Below the pieces are notes generated by a model, which searched no databases, had not been told where the DNA came from, and saw only the letters and a list, made by a program, of their open reading frames with translations. This document shows positions 10,733 through 21,599 of a stretch of DNA of 64,000 nt, piece after piece (position 1 is the first letter of the stretch; each line of letters begins with the position of its first letter). The position numbers were made by a program, and so were the translations under genes. Source of the stretch: Aporrectodea caliginosa (lineage: Eukaryota > Annelida > Clitellata > Crassiclitellata > Lumbricidae); contig JACEVL010000081.1 of assembly GCA_020284085.1 (NCBI GenBank), forward strand, positions 1-64,000, in the 5' to 3' direction.

Positions 10733-11082
10733 GGTGTGGCGATGTCAGTTGGGCCTTGCCCCATCCTATCTGCGGGACCTCTGTCGTCTCGTATCGGGCG
10801 CCCAGGGTAGTCGCTCCCTTCGCTCCTCTGAGAGGGGGTGCTCACAGTCCCGTTTGCCCGCACAGCTGCTATGCAAAATCGTGCTTTCTCAGTGGTGGGC
10901 CCAACCGTCTGGAATGAGCTGCCCTTGGAATTGCGTCTGCTTCCCAGAACGCTCTCTGACTTATTCTATGTTAACCTGAAAACTGTTCTTTTGGCCGTGC
11001 TGGAGTCGGGAGCACCTCTGAGTAGTTATCTTGAAGAGGTGCTATATAAATATCCTGAATGAATGAATGAATGAATGAATAT
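10733..11082 (+). mobile_element. L2 LINE, truncated 3' end
   Basis: The plus strand codes the L2 C-terminal segment in broken frames (LGLAPSYLRDLCR, then VGPTVWNELPLELRLLP). It then has the L2 3' end, with CACCTCTGAGTAG, GAGGTGCTATATAAAT and a (GAAT)n tail at 11058-11082. It interrupts the unknown gene on the other strand. Confidence 0.85.
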
Positions 11083-11461
11083 TTAGTAACATCCATCAGA
11101 TGCAACCAACTGAATATAATTTGGTGATTTGTTATTGCCGAGAAAGTTAACGTCCTTCAAAGACTGCCACCCATTTGACTCAATATTGGTCAGAAGTTCG
11201 TCAAAGCGACTGTCATTCATCAGTTCTCTTATCTGTGGATCAGTAATCCATGCTCTGAGATTGACTGCGCAAGATGTGCAACAAATTTGAGGTATCCAAC
11301 CTTTATCCTGGTCGCCAACCTTATATTCAAAGTACAATTCATATGCTTTCTTAACAAGGGAGTTGTCGCCTTCTTTTGAGATTTTCAAGTGAACTCGTTG
11401 TAGCAGAACGGCTGTTGGCGCATACATGTATACGTTACATTTCGAACTCAACTTGCTACTC
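11083..11461 (-). pseudogene. Unknown multicopy metazoan protein, N-terminal part
   Basis: A 122-residue frame contains SSKCNVYMYAPTAVLL, then YFEYKVGDQDKGWIPQICCT and CAVNLRAW. These pairs of cysteines resemble a small zinc-binding module. It jumps directly to LTNIESNGWQSLKDVNFLGN and NKSPNYIQLV, then ends at the L2 insertion. In the family, as I remember it, a longer middle region separates the two parts, so this copy looks internally deleted. Function unknown. Confidence 0.6.
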
Positions 11462-12060
11462 TAACGTTTGAAAAACAGAAAATAATTGCCATATTGGTGA
11501 ACCCATATATTTATTCTTAAGTATGCTCCATGCTATTTATGCCCGTTGATTATCAACATAGGCCCTACGTATAAACTACATCAACGCGTCTGTGTATATA
11601 ACCTCCTTTTATAGCCTGTCCTGCCAACATCTTTCATGACTAAGCATGCTGGGTATGCCCAGGCATGCCTAAGTCTTACATTTACATTGCAGCCTGCACT
11701 GAGTGCATGTCCAGGCATGCCTGGAATACACAAAACACTGCACCTTGTGGGCAGCATATAAGAAGACTGAAAATGCGAAACAATTCCAAAAATGGGCTAT
11801 ATAAAAAAACTATACGTGATAGGAAATTTTCAAGGTCATTTTCTTGATCAGCAGCCAAAAATAGATAAGGTACACCCAACAGTTTTCAGGAGGCAAAACC
11901 TCTGTTGTCCAGATAGCATGTCTCTGTACTCAATGCGTACTGAGACATTTATACGTAACCATCTCTGTCTCTCCTAAACGAGAGCTAATCGACAAATTTT
12001 ACTGTCATTTTCGTGTTCAGGACCTCAAAATTAGTAAAGATTTGCTTTTTTCATTTAAAA
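11462..12060. other. No gene recognised
   Basis: AT-rich sequence. The palindrome AGGCATGCCT occurs twice (near 11662 and 11713). Short open frames here are not convincing. Confidence 0.5.
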
Positions 12061-12342
12061 GGCATTTTGTGTGTTGTCCATTGTAATATCATTTGTGTTG
12101 GGAGGTATTTGTTTTTCAATATGAAATAAGTCTTGGAAACATTTAGTGAGAGCTTGTTTGAACCATTCACTTGTTGATATTAATTCATCATTTGCTAATT
12201 TGAAGTATGAGACAAAAAGACGTTTGTGTCGTCTGCGAATAGGATGTAGTGCAGTAAGGTAGACGAGTTGGGGAGATCATTGATATAAATTATGAAAAGG
12301 AGAGGACCGAGTATAGAGCCTTGAGGTACACCATATTTAATG
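12061..12342 (-). pseudogene. LINE reverse transcriptase core fragment
   Basis: Reading down from 12342, the minus strand gives [20 protein letters not shown], then DLPNSS and [14 protein letters not shown] motif B and the catalytic ADD motif are intact. Downstream decays into a SEWFKQAL-like stretch. It is a Jockey/CR1-type LINE fragment cut at 12343 by a GCGCGCC-rich repeat. Confidence 0.8.
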
Positions 12343-12460
12343 GGCAGAAATTTGGCGCAAGACAAATGCGCGCCGTCAAAAGCGCGCCGTCAAAAGCGCG
12401 AACCGTCAAAAGCGCGCAAGACAAATGCGCGCCGACAATAGCGCGCATGCATCGAGACGT
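12343..12460. repeat. GCGCGCC-rich short tandem repeat
   Basis: Units of the form GCGCGCCGTCAAAA and GCGCAAGACAAAT repeat about six times and then stop. This resembles the end of a DNA element, but no partner end was located. Confidence 0.55.
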
Positions 12461-12780
12461 AAAGACAAACAAAACTGAAGAAACGCTTGTGTAATTAATA
12501 AGACAAACAGCGCTTACAACGGAAAAAATATATGTCAAATTAAGTGAAGTGAGAAACAGTTACTAACTAAAAACTCTTTATATACGGTAGTTAATGTTTC
12601 TTGAGTGTTAGTTCACTACTTTGCGCTTGTTTGGTTGTCCTTCTTTCAAATCGAAAGGTTATGGGCGATTCCACACAGATTGTCGAGCAATATGGTACGT
12701 TGCCGTATATGGGAACCAAGGCCAACAGGCGTCGGTTAACTCTGACGCACTTGGTTTTCGTTGCCTCGGCGTCGCCTGAG

Positions 12781-13411
12781 AATTATAATGCTCTATCATA
12801 TATTTAGAAGAAGCCGAGAAAAACGCGTTCAAAGTTTGGTCGACGTTTAAGGCCAAGAATTCTAAACTGGATTGTTTTGTATGGTAATATTATCATTTTT
12901 ATGTGCCTGCTAGTGACTTATTTTGAAAGGAAAATGTTACTTTGATAAACAAAAGTAAAAATATCGAAAATGACAAAAAAGCAAAAATGCATGTTTCAAC
13001 GGATAGAGTAAACGTAGGCGTATACTTGTAATAATGCTCTAACTTATGTCAGACATAAAGCAATGTATATGCCCTATCCTAAATCGCGTCCTGAGTACTA
13101 TTATGTTGCTCTATCGTACATAATAAAATAATGATAGAGCATTTGACCAGTTTTTACTATTCAGTAAACTTTTGCTGTAACATTACGAAAGTAGCTTGTG
13201 ATTGGATACTAATAATGATACAGCAATATAATACCTAATAGGTTTAGAAAAGATACAGCTTCATAAGATAGAGCATTTAAATATTGCCTTATATCTATAA
13301 AACGTCTACTTCCACCTCCTAACCTTTTTGTCCAATGATAGAGCAAACGTTACACTGACGAAATTGATACTACACTCAATGTTTGTAAAAATCACGATAG
13401 AGCATTATAAT
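12781..13411. mobile_element. MITE-like element with TATAATGCTCTATC inverted ends
   Basis: The left end, TTATAATGCTCTATCAT, and the right end, CGATAGAGCATTATAA, are inverted repeats about 630 bp apart. TA dinucleotides flank them, compatible with a mariner-like TA duplication. The motif GATAGAGCA or its complement recurs inside about five more times (near 13108, 13131, 13267 and 13337). No coding capacity. Confidence 0.55.
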
Positions 13412-13564
13412 ACGCGGCGGCCTACTGGCTAGCAGCGGCTCTTTTTGGTCTGCGTTTAGCGCCGTGTCCCTCTCGATTACGCGTTCATCATTGACATTAA
13501 TCTGATCGATTATGTAATTTCTAAGAGCAGTGAACTGGGCGTCTACTTACCTTTTGTTAGTCAC

Positions 13565-13830
13565 ATCAATCTAGCTTCTATTTAAGGAAGATTCTTTTCT
13601 GCAATCCACTTCTTTTTATGCTAAAATTATTTTCATCAATCCGACTTCTATTTAGCAAGAATTCTTTGCGTCAAACCAACTTTTATTCGACCAACGCTGA
13701 AACCCATGCAACTCGAATTTGGCGAATTATTTACGACGCTAAACTACTCGCTTACCGAATGCTTTTCATCAATCCAACTTCTGTTTACGGAAACAATTAT
13801 TTTCGTCAAAAGCAACCAGAAAAAATAAAT
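13565..13830. repeat. 38-bp repeat array, inverted relative to 8600-9040
   Basis: ATCAATCCGACTTCTATTTA-type units occur about six times. They are the reverse complement of the unit at 8600-9040. No inverted-repeat arms like those at 8500 surround this copy. Confidence 0.65.
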
Positions 13831-15000
13831 AATAATGGAATACGCTAAAATACACGGCTGACTCCATCATGAATTAAATACGCTAAAATACACCTTCACC
13901 TGTTTTTGTGTGGCACATTTTGGTTAGGTTACAATATTGAACCGAGAAGTCAGCTTTATCGTAAGAATAATAATGAGACCCGTATACTCTAATAATAAAT
14001 TCCATATGTATTAGCTGCGTTTTTATAAAGTATTGTAAACAGAAGAATAATCTTTGATTCTATACATTATGGTATTTAGCTGTGAAGGCATAAAGGAGGC
14101 TGCTCGGCTGGGCCACAAACATGGGGAATTTTCCGGTTACTTCTATCATTAAGCCTATAATTATAAATAATCATAGCTTATGGGTTTGGCAATTACGTAG
14201 TTGTTGAATGGAATAGCTATCTAGGCGCGTCCACCCACACAGTCTACTCATTCAAGAACAACCTAAGCCTGGGGAAGCTAACTCACATGAGAAGAAACTG
14301 ACAATGTAGTTTTATAATATTTCTTATTAACTTGAGCCAACACATAATTGAACATTGTATTTTCGTTTATTTCAAAACTTGCCGTCAAGACGCAACAAGT
14401 AACATCAGTGCATGATTATACACATACACAAACAATTATGACAAATATAAGAATGTCATACAAGTAATTAATAATAGCCTTTACAAAGATAAGCTATCAT
14501 ATAATATAACAAACCTTAGATAATAATAATAACTCCTAAGATAATGAGCTACGACTAACCCACCCATAATAATAATCTATGTAATAATAATAATTCTACC
14601 TTGTGAGCTGAAACCGTCAAGAAGCTACCTCATCTAATGAGCAGAGGGTTTTATAGTGGCTCGTTAAGAGGCGCACATCACTCAGCCAATCACAGCAGAG
14701 ATCCAGCCTTCCAGGAAGCCTCGCTTAAAGTATCTGCCAGTAACTTATCCTAAGCCCTGCCCGGAACTATTAAGACACAGCGAATTAGAAGGAGCCTATA
14801 TTAAATAATGCTTATGATTATAAAAGAATAATAATTAATTAATTATATATATTTTATATTTATATTATATTTATATTATATTTATATTATATTTATATTT
14901 CGTCATATCAACGGTATGATACTTCTATTTGGCTCTTTTTCAAAACCAGGGAAGTCTTCTGGTAACTTCTATAACGTCTGTTCGAAAAGCACCATAAAGA
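13831..15000. other. No gene; AT-rich with dispersed repeats
   Basis: It contains a repeat with CTCGGCTGGGCCACAAAC at 14106 and a related piece at 14930-15002. A stretch at 14355-14420 is shared with 23650-23720, including ACTTGCCGTCAAGACGCAAC. At 14855-14900 there is an ATATTTATATT simple repeat. Confidence 0.5.
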
Positions 15001-15205
15001 CACTACTCAAACCATTCAACAAGCATGAGAATCTTACACATGAGAATTTCTGCCTTAATATTTATGTCGGCGATTAAACATTCTAGCGGAATGATTTTGA
15101 TGTCTGTAAAAGTAGGCCTAACTTGTGAAATTATGTGTATCGACTGCGTCGCATTTGCGTCATTGAATTGCTATGCATTCTATTTTAGACAGACGTTGAT
15201 CCGCA

Positions 15206-16846
15206 ATGGCACAAAATTATATGAAGTTTGCGAAGAAAATAACAAAGAAGATAATATTAAAACAACAGAGATTTATCTTGAAGTTGCTTTTGATAGCATC
15301 GGTAATCTGTCTTCCGATTATGTTTTATGAAATGCCATATATTGTTGGAAAAATCAAATCAATGTCAGTTTCAAAATTCCGTGCAACGAATGCAGAAAAC
15401 AGCGATTTTGATGAAAGAGTCATGCGTCGAGTGAAATTTCCTTTCAGCGGTATAGCCATTGAGGTCTCCTGTCCATTTCTTGACCGAATACGTATATTCA
15501 ATGCAGCATTAGATCATCTCAGGTTAGCTCATTTGATTAAGAGTCATTCCAAAGAATGGAAAAATATCTCAGCGTATGAAAGCATAAAGTTTATAGGCGG
15601 AGCTGACGACAACTTTCTTCAACGGTTAGAAAACTTTTCGCAGCTTGAGACAGTTTTCTTACCATGGATACGTAACAAAGAAGGAGTTTGGACTTCGTTG
15701 GAAGATACTTCAAATATTTTGATAAGCAAATACTTTGAATGGACAGCCGATAATGAGTTATGCCAATGGATAAAAAGTCCAAGCATACATATGTATGATA
15801 TTATTCACAATCGAACGTGTGTCAGTGATATCCAGAAAACGAAAGAGCCGCAATCACTGCGTCTGCTTGAGCTAAATTCTAAACCATTAAGTAGAACGAT
15901 TTATTGGCCGAACAACGGAACAAGCTATCCTTCACATTTCTATCACGAACCTCCCATATTTGCTTTTTATGTGCATCTAATTCAAGACTCCATTGTGACT
16001 CCTAACAGCGAAGTATGGAGTGGAGATATGTACCTTGTGCAACGTACATGTAGCTACAGAACGAAGAAAAGACCTCCGCAGATGATCGAGAAAATACCTT
16101 TGTACGATGAAGTGATTGCCTTGTCTCAGTACTGGGGTCAAGAAAAATTCCACGGAATGATTGAAGTCATGCCAAGGTTTTCGCTTTTTGTCGAATTTCT
16201 TAGGCGCAATCCGCAAGTCAAAATACTTTTAACCAAAACGCATGGCAGACTCGTAGAGTTATTAGCGATTTTGGGTATCAGTGAGAATCGAATTATCAGT
16301 TGGACATGCAGAGCAAAACTGCTTTATCTTCCAAGGCCTACGATGTGTGGCTATGCTAATATTCAAGAGATTCAAGTTACTTCTTTACTTTTTAGACAGT
16401 ATATTGAAGAGAAGCTGAATGCTGAGCCACGCGATAAAATAATTTTAATACGAAGGTCTCGAAATAGGAAATTTACAGATCACGAATCCATTGAACATAT
16501 GCTAAAGGAAACGTCAGCACAGCATAATTTGAGCTTTGAATTGTTTCCAGATAATCCAGTTCCTTCCCTTGAGAAAACGATGATCATGTTTCATTCGGCA
16601 ATGATGGTCATTGCGCCACATGGGGCTGGACTTTCAAACGTCATTTTCTCGCAGCCAGGAACGTTCGTTATTGAAGGCGTTTGCAATCCGCCTTATATCA
16701 ATTTATGTTACCAACGTTTATCTACGGTTCTTGGCCATCACTGGCACGGTATTCATTCTCGAGGTGGATGCTTGAATGTTGTAAATGTGTCTTTAAGTAC
16801 AATGAAGACTGCAGTAGAGAGACATCTAGAATTTTTGAAGAAGTGA
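15206..16846 (+). CDS. GT61/DUF563-type glycosyltransferase, type II membrane protein
   Basis: A single uninterrupted frame of 546 residues begins at ATG 15206 and ends at TGA 16846. Residues 1-22 are basic and 23-41 hydrophobic (FILKLLLIASVICLPIMF), a type II signal anchor that would place the catalytic part in the Golgi or ER lumen. The C-terminal half has hallmarks of the Glyco_transf_61 (DUF563) family. These are LLTKTHGRLVELLAILGI (about 315), ILIRRSRNRKF (about 400), and the conserved APHGAGLSNVIF at 470-481 followed by PGTFVIE. Family members transfer xylose or GlcNAc; donor and acceptor here cannot be told. No intron is seen, and an acceptor-like CTATTTTAG ends at 15189, so a 5' UTR exon may lie upstream. 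It is not degraded, unlike nearly everything around it. Confidence 0.85.
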   Translation: MAQNYMKFAKKITKKIILKQQRFILKLLLIASVICLPIMFYEMPYIVGKIKSMSVSKFRATNAENSDFDERVMRRVKFPFSGIAIEVSCPFLDRIRIFNAALDHLRLAHLIKSHSKEWKNISAYESIKFIGGADDNFLQRLENFSQLETVFLPWIRNKEGVWTSLEDTSNILISKYFEWTADNELCQWIKSPSIHMYDIIHNRTCVSDIQKTKEPQSLRLLELNSKPLSRTIYWPNNGTSYPSHFYHEPPIFAFYVHLIQDSIVTPNSEVWSGDMYLVQRTCSYRTKKRPPQMIEKIPLYDEVIALSQYWGQEKFHGMIEVMPRFSLFVEFLRRNPQVKILLTKTHGRLVELLAILGISENRIISWTCRAKLLYLPRPTMCGYANIQEIQVTSLLFRQYIEEKLNAEPRDKIILIRRSRNRKFTDHESIEHMLKETSAQHNLSFELFPDNPVPSLEKTMIMFHSAMMVIAPHGAGLSNVIFSQPGTFVIEGVCNPPYINLCYQRLSTVLGHHWHGIHSRGGCLNVVNVSLSTMKTAVERHLEFLKK

Positions 16847-16929
16847 AATGTCAGTGTTTCATTTACTTCATATAAAACGTGGTGATAGGGGAGATGCTTA
16901 CATGTAATATGTCGAATAAGCGAATTTAT

Positions 16930-19345
16930 GACTGCGTCACTTGTTTTTTTAACGTGGATTATTGTTCAGTTTCTGCCAGTTCAACGTGGATTTACGTTCA
17001 ACAGACCGTACGTCGCCATGTTGACAACGCACCCTTATCAGTACACCGGTGACCTAATTTGTTCACTCAGAGACACTGACTGCCGGCTTCTACGCTCTAC
17101 GCGGAAGACTCTCTTCTATTACAGACTGTGGCGACCGGCTTTCGCTCGTCAACAGAAGTTTCTGGAGCATACTCGGCATCGTGACTGCCCTCCGCTTTCA
17201 CAGTCTCCAGCACCGTTGCCTCCACCGTTGCCTCCACCGTTGCCTACTCCGTTGGCAGGGGCTTCTGTGGCGCTGTCAAGTGGCATCCGACTAGCAACGC
17301 GATCGCTGAAACCGTAGTTTCAGATAACATTGACATACTCGTCGTCACCGAATCTTGGCACCGATCGTCGATCGATGTTGCCCTCGCTCGTTCGGTGCCC
17401 TCGGGTTACACTTTCATCGACCGTCCAAGGCCTGGAGTTCAGGATATGGACACCCGTGGAGGTGGACTAGTGATTTATCACCGTGCATCGTCAACAGAAG
17501 TGTCTGGAGCATATTCGGCATCGTGACTGACCTCCGCTTTCAACTCGGGGCATCGCTCTCTCTTCGACCCCGGCCACTTTTGACACTCCATCTTTCACAG
17601 CGGACGCCTTCCTGGCCTCGTTCGACGCCAAGATCCGCGACATTCGTCAGGCAACCGCTGGCTCCCCGCCGCCCATTCATCCTCCTTCTGACTGCCGTCT
17701 ATCTACAATACATCCAGTTTCCAATGCAGAACTACGCTGTGTTATTCTTTCCTCGCCGCCAAAGTCTTATGAACTGGATCCTATCCCAACCGTTTTGCTC
17801 CAGGAATTTGTTGATACTCTGCTTCCTCTTCTTACAACCCTCTGTAATCGATCTCTACAGGAAGGTACCCTGCCATCGTCGCAGAAGAGGGCAACCTTGA
17901 TCCCTGCCCTGAAGGGTGGCGGTTTGGATCCAACTGACCCCAAGAACTACAGGCCAATAGCAAACGTTACCTTCTTCTCAAAAATCATCGAAAAGGTCGT
18001 TGCTATGCAGCTCGTCGCCTACCTAGAAGGGAATAATCTGCTGCCGCAAAGTCAATCTGGTTTCAGACAACACCACTCAACTGAAACGCTTCTACTCCGA
18101 CTCCTTTCAGACATCTACGGGGCGATTGACAGAGCCCAGCTTACCCTGATGGCCCTTTTCGACGTCAGTGCTGCATTCGACACTGTAGACCATGTTATCT
18201 TGTTAGAGCGGTTGAATGTATCTTTTGGTCTAACTGGTAATTTTTATGAATGGGTAGCCTCTTTTCTCCATGAACGTTCCCTCTGTGTGGTCCATGGCTC
18301 CACTAGGTCCATATGGGTCCCTGCGCAATGTGGTCTGCCCCAGGGCTCGGTCCTTGGGCCCATGCTATATTATCTACACATCAGGTGTTGCTCAACTGTT
18401 GAAGGCGCATGCGGTTTTAGGTCAGCTATATGCTGACGATGTGCAAGCGTACACTCACTGCCTACCATCCAACGCCAACTCTGTAACTGGACCTATGGAT
18501 GTCGTCTAATCGACTGCGCTTGAACCCGTCCAAGACTAAATTCATCTGGTTAGGCACTCGGAAACAGGTTGCTAAACTTGAATTTACTACTCTTACGTCT
18601 GAATTCCCTCATTATGTCTTTTCAACCACGGTTCGTGACCTCGGCGTCCAGCTGGACCAAGAGCTCACTTTTACTCCACATCTTCATCGTCTTGCTCTGA
18701 ACTGCTATTACCAGCTGCGCCAGCTTCGTACTGTTATTCGCTTGCTTACGTCTGCTGCCAAGCTTACTCTAGTGCATTCCTTCATCACAGCTCGTCTTGA
18801 CTAATGCTCATCGCTCTATTTTGGCCTCCCATTTAACCGCATAGCATGCTTGGACCGAGTCTTGCGCTCTGCAGCGCGACTCATTGGGTAAATTCCAAAG
18901 TATGGACACGTCTCCAGCTACATGCTGGAGGTTCTCCACTGGTTCCCTATCTGCCAGCGCATCGAGTACAGGGTAGCTGCCTTGGTTTTGCGCTGTCTCC
19001 AGGGCCTCGCCCCAACTTACCTCCGTCACCTCTGCTATTTGATTTCGGTTGTCCCAGGGCGTCGCCTCCTACGCTCCGCAGAAAAAGGAGTTCTTATGGT
19101 TCCTTTTGCTCGTACTGCAACAATGCAGAACCGAGCTATTTCTGTGGCAGGCCCAGTGATCTGGAATGGTCTTCCTCTAGAGCTGCGTCTACACCCTGGG
19201 AGTCTGCCTGAAACTTTCCTTACTAAACTCAAAACTGTTCTCTTTGGGCGCGTTGGAGTCAGGAGCGCCTCTGAGTAGTTTCCTAGAAGGGGTGCTATAT
19301 AAATTGCCGAATGAATGAATGAATGAATGAATGAATGAATATGCG
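16930..19345 (+). mobile_element. L2-clade LINE with endonuclease, RT and microsatellite tail (frameshifted)
   Basis: Endonuclease remnants lie at 17295-17480 (NIDILVVTESWH, GGGLVIYHR). RT follows at 17795-18436, with PLCNRSLQEGTLPSSQKRA, NYRPIANV, GFRQHHSTETLL, motif A FDVSAAFDTVDH and motif B GLPQGSVLGP. A frameshift precedes the catalytic YADDVQAY near 18435. Thumb and C-terminal parts continue at 18499-18804 and 18922-19278 (LHWFPICQRIEYRVAALVLR, VAGPVIWNGLPLELRL). The 3' end has CGCCTCTGAGTAG, GGTGCTATATAAAT and (GAAT)n. At 17214-17250 a CCGTTGCCTCCA unit repeats about four times. A ~54-bp segment occurs twice (17148-17201, 17487-17542), probably a local duplication. Several frameshifts make it non-functional. 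Confidence 0.9.
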
Positions 19346-20035
19346 TTTGCTCAAATACCATGGATATTCACGAACAAATCTTCACGTTTTAGAATTTGTG
19401 TAAAAATTGAGTGTGGTAATTATAGAAATGACACATGTGAACTACAAAGTTTAATCTTTAATCAAGTTTAATGATGTTTCATTTCCTAGATATCCGATAT
19501 TCACTCAACAGTTTAGTTTAAAATTGTTGTGAGCGACTGTGGTAAGAAAAAGAATTAACCCAGTAGCTCTACATTGGAGAACTGTAGACATGACTAATCT
19601 CGTCTACTGACGTGACAGGTATTGCTTACATAACGAATTGTGGGGAGTTTGCAAAAATGTTCTTCAGTTGCAAGTATTTTATTGAGAGGTTCATAAGTGT
19701 AGAAACTCTGAATTATTGTTGGCATTGAAATCCTTGATAATTAATTCCAAGTAACGATCTTTTTTGCAAGACTCTTTTCTCGAGTAAACGCTACGCTACG
19801 AAACGGACGAGTCGATGGTACGAAGCCCGATCTACTGGCACTTTGGCAGTCGTGAGCATAATATAAATTTGTGCGGTAGGATATTAGGGTGGTCAAAAAA
19901 TAAAAGTTGGAAATGCATGTCTTCACAAGGTTGCCCTTGTTGCACATTAAAATATAAGCCTGTGTCAAAACGTATGTACAGATTGAACTACATTTAGAGG
20001 ACGCTCCTTTTGCAGACTTTTACACTATACAGTCA
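19346..20035. other. No gene recognised
   Basis: AT-rich sequence between the L2 tail and the next gene fragment. Short open frames show no family resemblance. Confidence 0.5.
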
Positions 20036-20804
20036 AAGGGTTGCCTTTGTCGGAACAGGAAACATTTTCCGATGACAGGAAACAAGTTGTAGTATGAACT
20101 TTTCAAAAGATATGTATCATTTTTGTATTTCAAGTCTGTTATTATTTTGGACGTTGAATAATGAACAGCCTAATAAAAAATGTACTGCAGTGTTGCTGCT
20201 TAGTCAGAATGCTTTACATGCAATCAATTGTAGTCCATACATGCAATCAATAATTGTAGTCCAATATAGTTTTGGATAATTAAACTAGTTATCAAGTATG
20301 CATAAATCACCGTCATTGAAGTGCTGGAAAGCCCGCAACCCGGGATTATTAATTGTCTTAAGGGCTGCCTTTGTTGGAACAGGAAACATTTTCCGATGAC
20401 AGGAGACAAGTTGCCGCAAGTATTGTTTCTGTGACTCATCCTTAGTGAGTGTATCATTGTAAGACTGGATAAGAGCCATTCCATGTCGAGTAGTCACTGA
20501 CGACCTTTGACATTAACTTTCATCGACTGGAAAGTAAGGTCCAATGGCCAGAGAACAGGAGGCTTGATAGATAGGCTTTGGCTTCTTCCTGGCCCTATAG
20601 ATACAACGAAGATTACACTGTCTTAACTGTCTCCTTGTGACTTACGCTTCCAGTGGAGTGTGGTGGTAGAAGGATTTCTTGTCCAACCGTTTCATGGATA
20701 ACGGATTAGGTGGGTGAGCAAGAGTTTTCACCATAGCGGTCTTGGTGTCTTCAATTACACGCTCATCAAACAAAACAAGTGGTACAAGGTGCTCGGATAA
20801 ATAC
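20036..20804 (-). pseudogene. Second unknown multicopy metazoan protein, C-terminal region
   Basis: Reading down from 20804, the minus strand gives LSEHLVPLVLFDERVIEDTK, then TAMVKTLAHPPNP. After a stop it gives HGMALIQSYNDTLTKDESQK and YLRQLVSCHRKMFPVPTKAAL (20497-20340). This matches a family I recall as abundant, uncharacterised invertebrate proteins ending in an LIxxYNxxLTxDExQxQ motif. The last ~50 bases are repeated at 20041-20095, again reading QLVSCHRKMFPV-like, so part of the 3' end is duplicated. Fragments of the same family occur near 59650-59880. Function unknown; pseudogene. Confidence 0.55.
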
Positions 20805-21417
20805 TGTGGCGCCCGGGTGGTTTCCCGGGTCGGTCTCCTGGGCTTGGCCTCTTTTAGGCTCCGCCTCCTTAGGCTTGGCCTCTTTTAGGCTTGGCCTCTC
20901 CTAGCCTTGGCCTCCTGGGCTTGGCCTCTTTTAGGCTCCGCCTCCTTAGGCTTGGCCTCTTTTAGGCTTGGCCTCTCCTAGCCTTGGCCTCCTGGGCTTG
21001 GCCTCTTTTAGGCTCCGCCTCCTTAGGCTTGGCCTCCTTTAGGCTTGGCCTCTCCTAGCCTTGGCCTCCTGGGCTTGGCCTCCTTTAGGCTTGGCCTCTC
21101 CTAGCCTTGGCCTCCTTGGCCTCCTACTCCCACCCCGGCTGGGTATAAATAGAGGCGCTCCGTTCCGTTCTGTGTGCGTGAGTTTGGAAGAGATAAAGAT
21201 GTTTGTGGGTTACTGAAACGTGATTTGAATAAAAGATCGTTATTTAAACTTCCTGGTGTTGAATCCTTCGGTGATTGACATTGATTGCTACGGCTCATCG
21301 ACTGGCAGACGCTGAAACCCTTCGATAAACGACGGTAGTCTTACTTACGCTCCCATCCTGAGCGACACGCGCCTTACACTCGCCTCCTGAGACGGAGAAG
21401 GGCCGATTTCCGTGACA
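20805..21417 (+). mobile_element. LTR (613 bp) of an LTR retrotransposon, with minisatellite in U3
   Basis: It starts TGTGGCGCCCGGGTGG and ends TTTCCGTGACA, bounded by TG and CA. It has a TATA box TATAAATA (21144-21151) and a polyadenylation signal AATAAA (21228-21233). A primer-binding site follows immediately, so this is a 5' LTR. The internal region is lost beyond about 21600 and no second LTR is seen. Confidence 0.8.
20830..21118. repeat. GC-rich minisatellite, ~77-bp unit
   Basis: About 3.6 copies of a unit built from GGCTTGGCCTC, TTTTAGGCTCCGCCTCC and TAGCCTTGGCCTCCTG. CCGCCTCC is a GC-box-like motif. The array lies just upstream of the LTR TATA box, where it could act in transcription. 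Confidence 0.85.
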
Positions 21418-21418
21418 G

Positions 21419-21436
21419 TGGTACCAGAGATGACGA
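21419..21436 (+). promoter_or_regulatory. Primer-binding site of the LTR element
   Basis: TGGTACCAGAGATGACG begins one base after the LTR end. The first nine bases equal those of the PBS of the minus-strand element at 33569, so both probably use related primers. Confidence 0.65.
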
Positions 21437-21599
21437 CTGAAAGCCTCCACTGCTATTTCTCTGAAGACACGCTCTGGGTATTCAAGAAACTGTGCAAGAA
21501 GCTTTAAGTAATTGAATGGTGACAAAAACTCTCAGAGCCGTAGCAGGTTATAATTGCGCCCTCTTCCAAGCGTAAATCTGGCGCCCCTACCCCACAAAG

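Noticed and set aside
15025..15330. 101-codon frame overlapping the glycosyltransferase start
   Set aside because: It overlaps the much longer 546-codon frame in another phase and lacks any recognisable domain.
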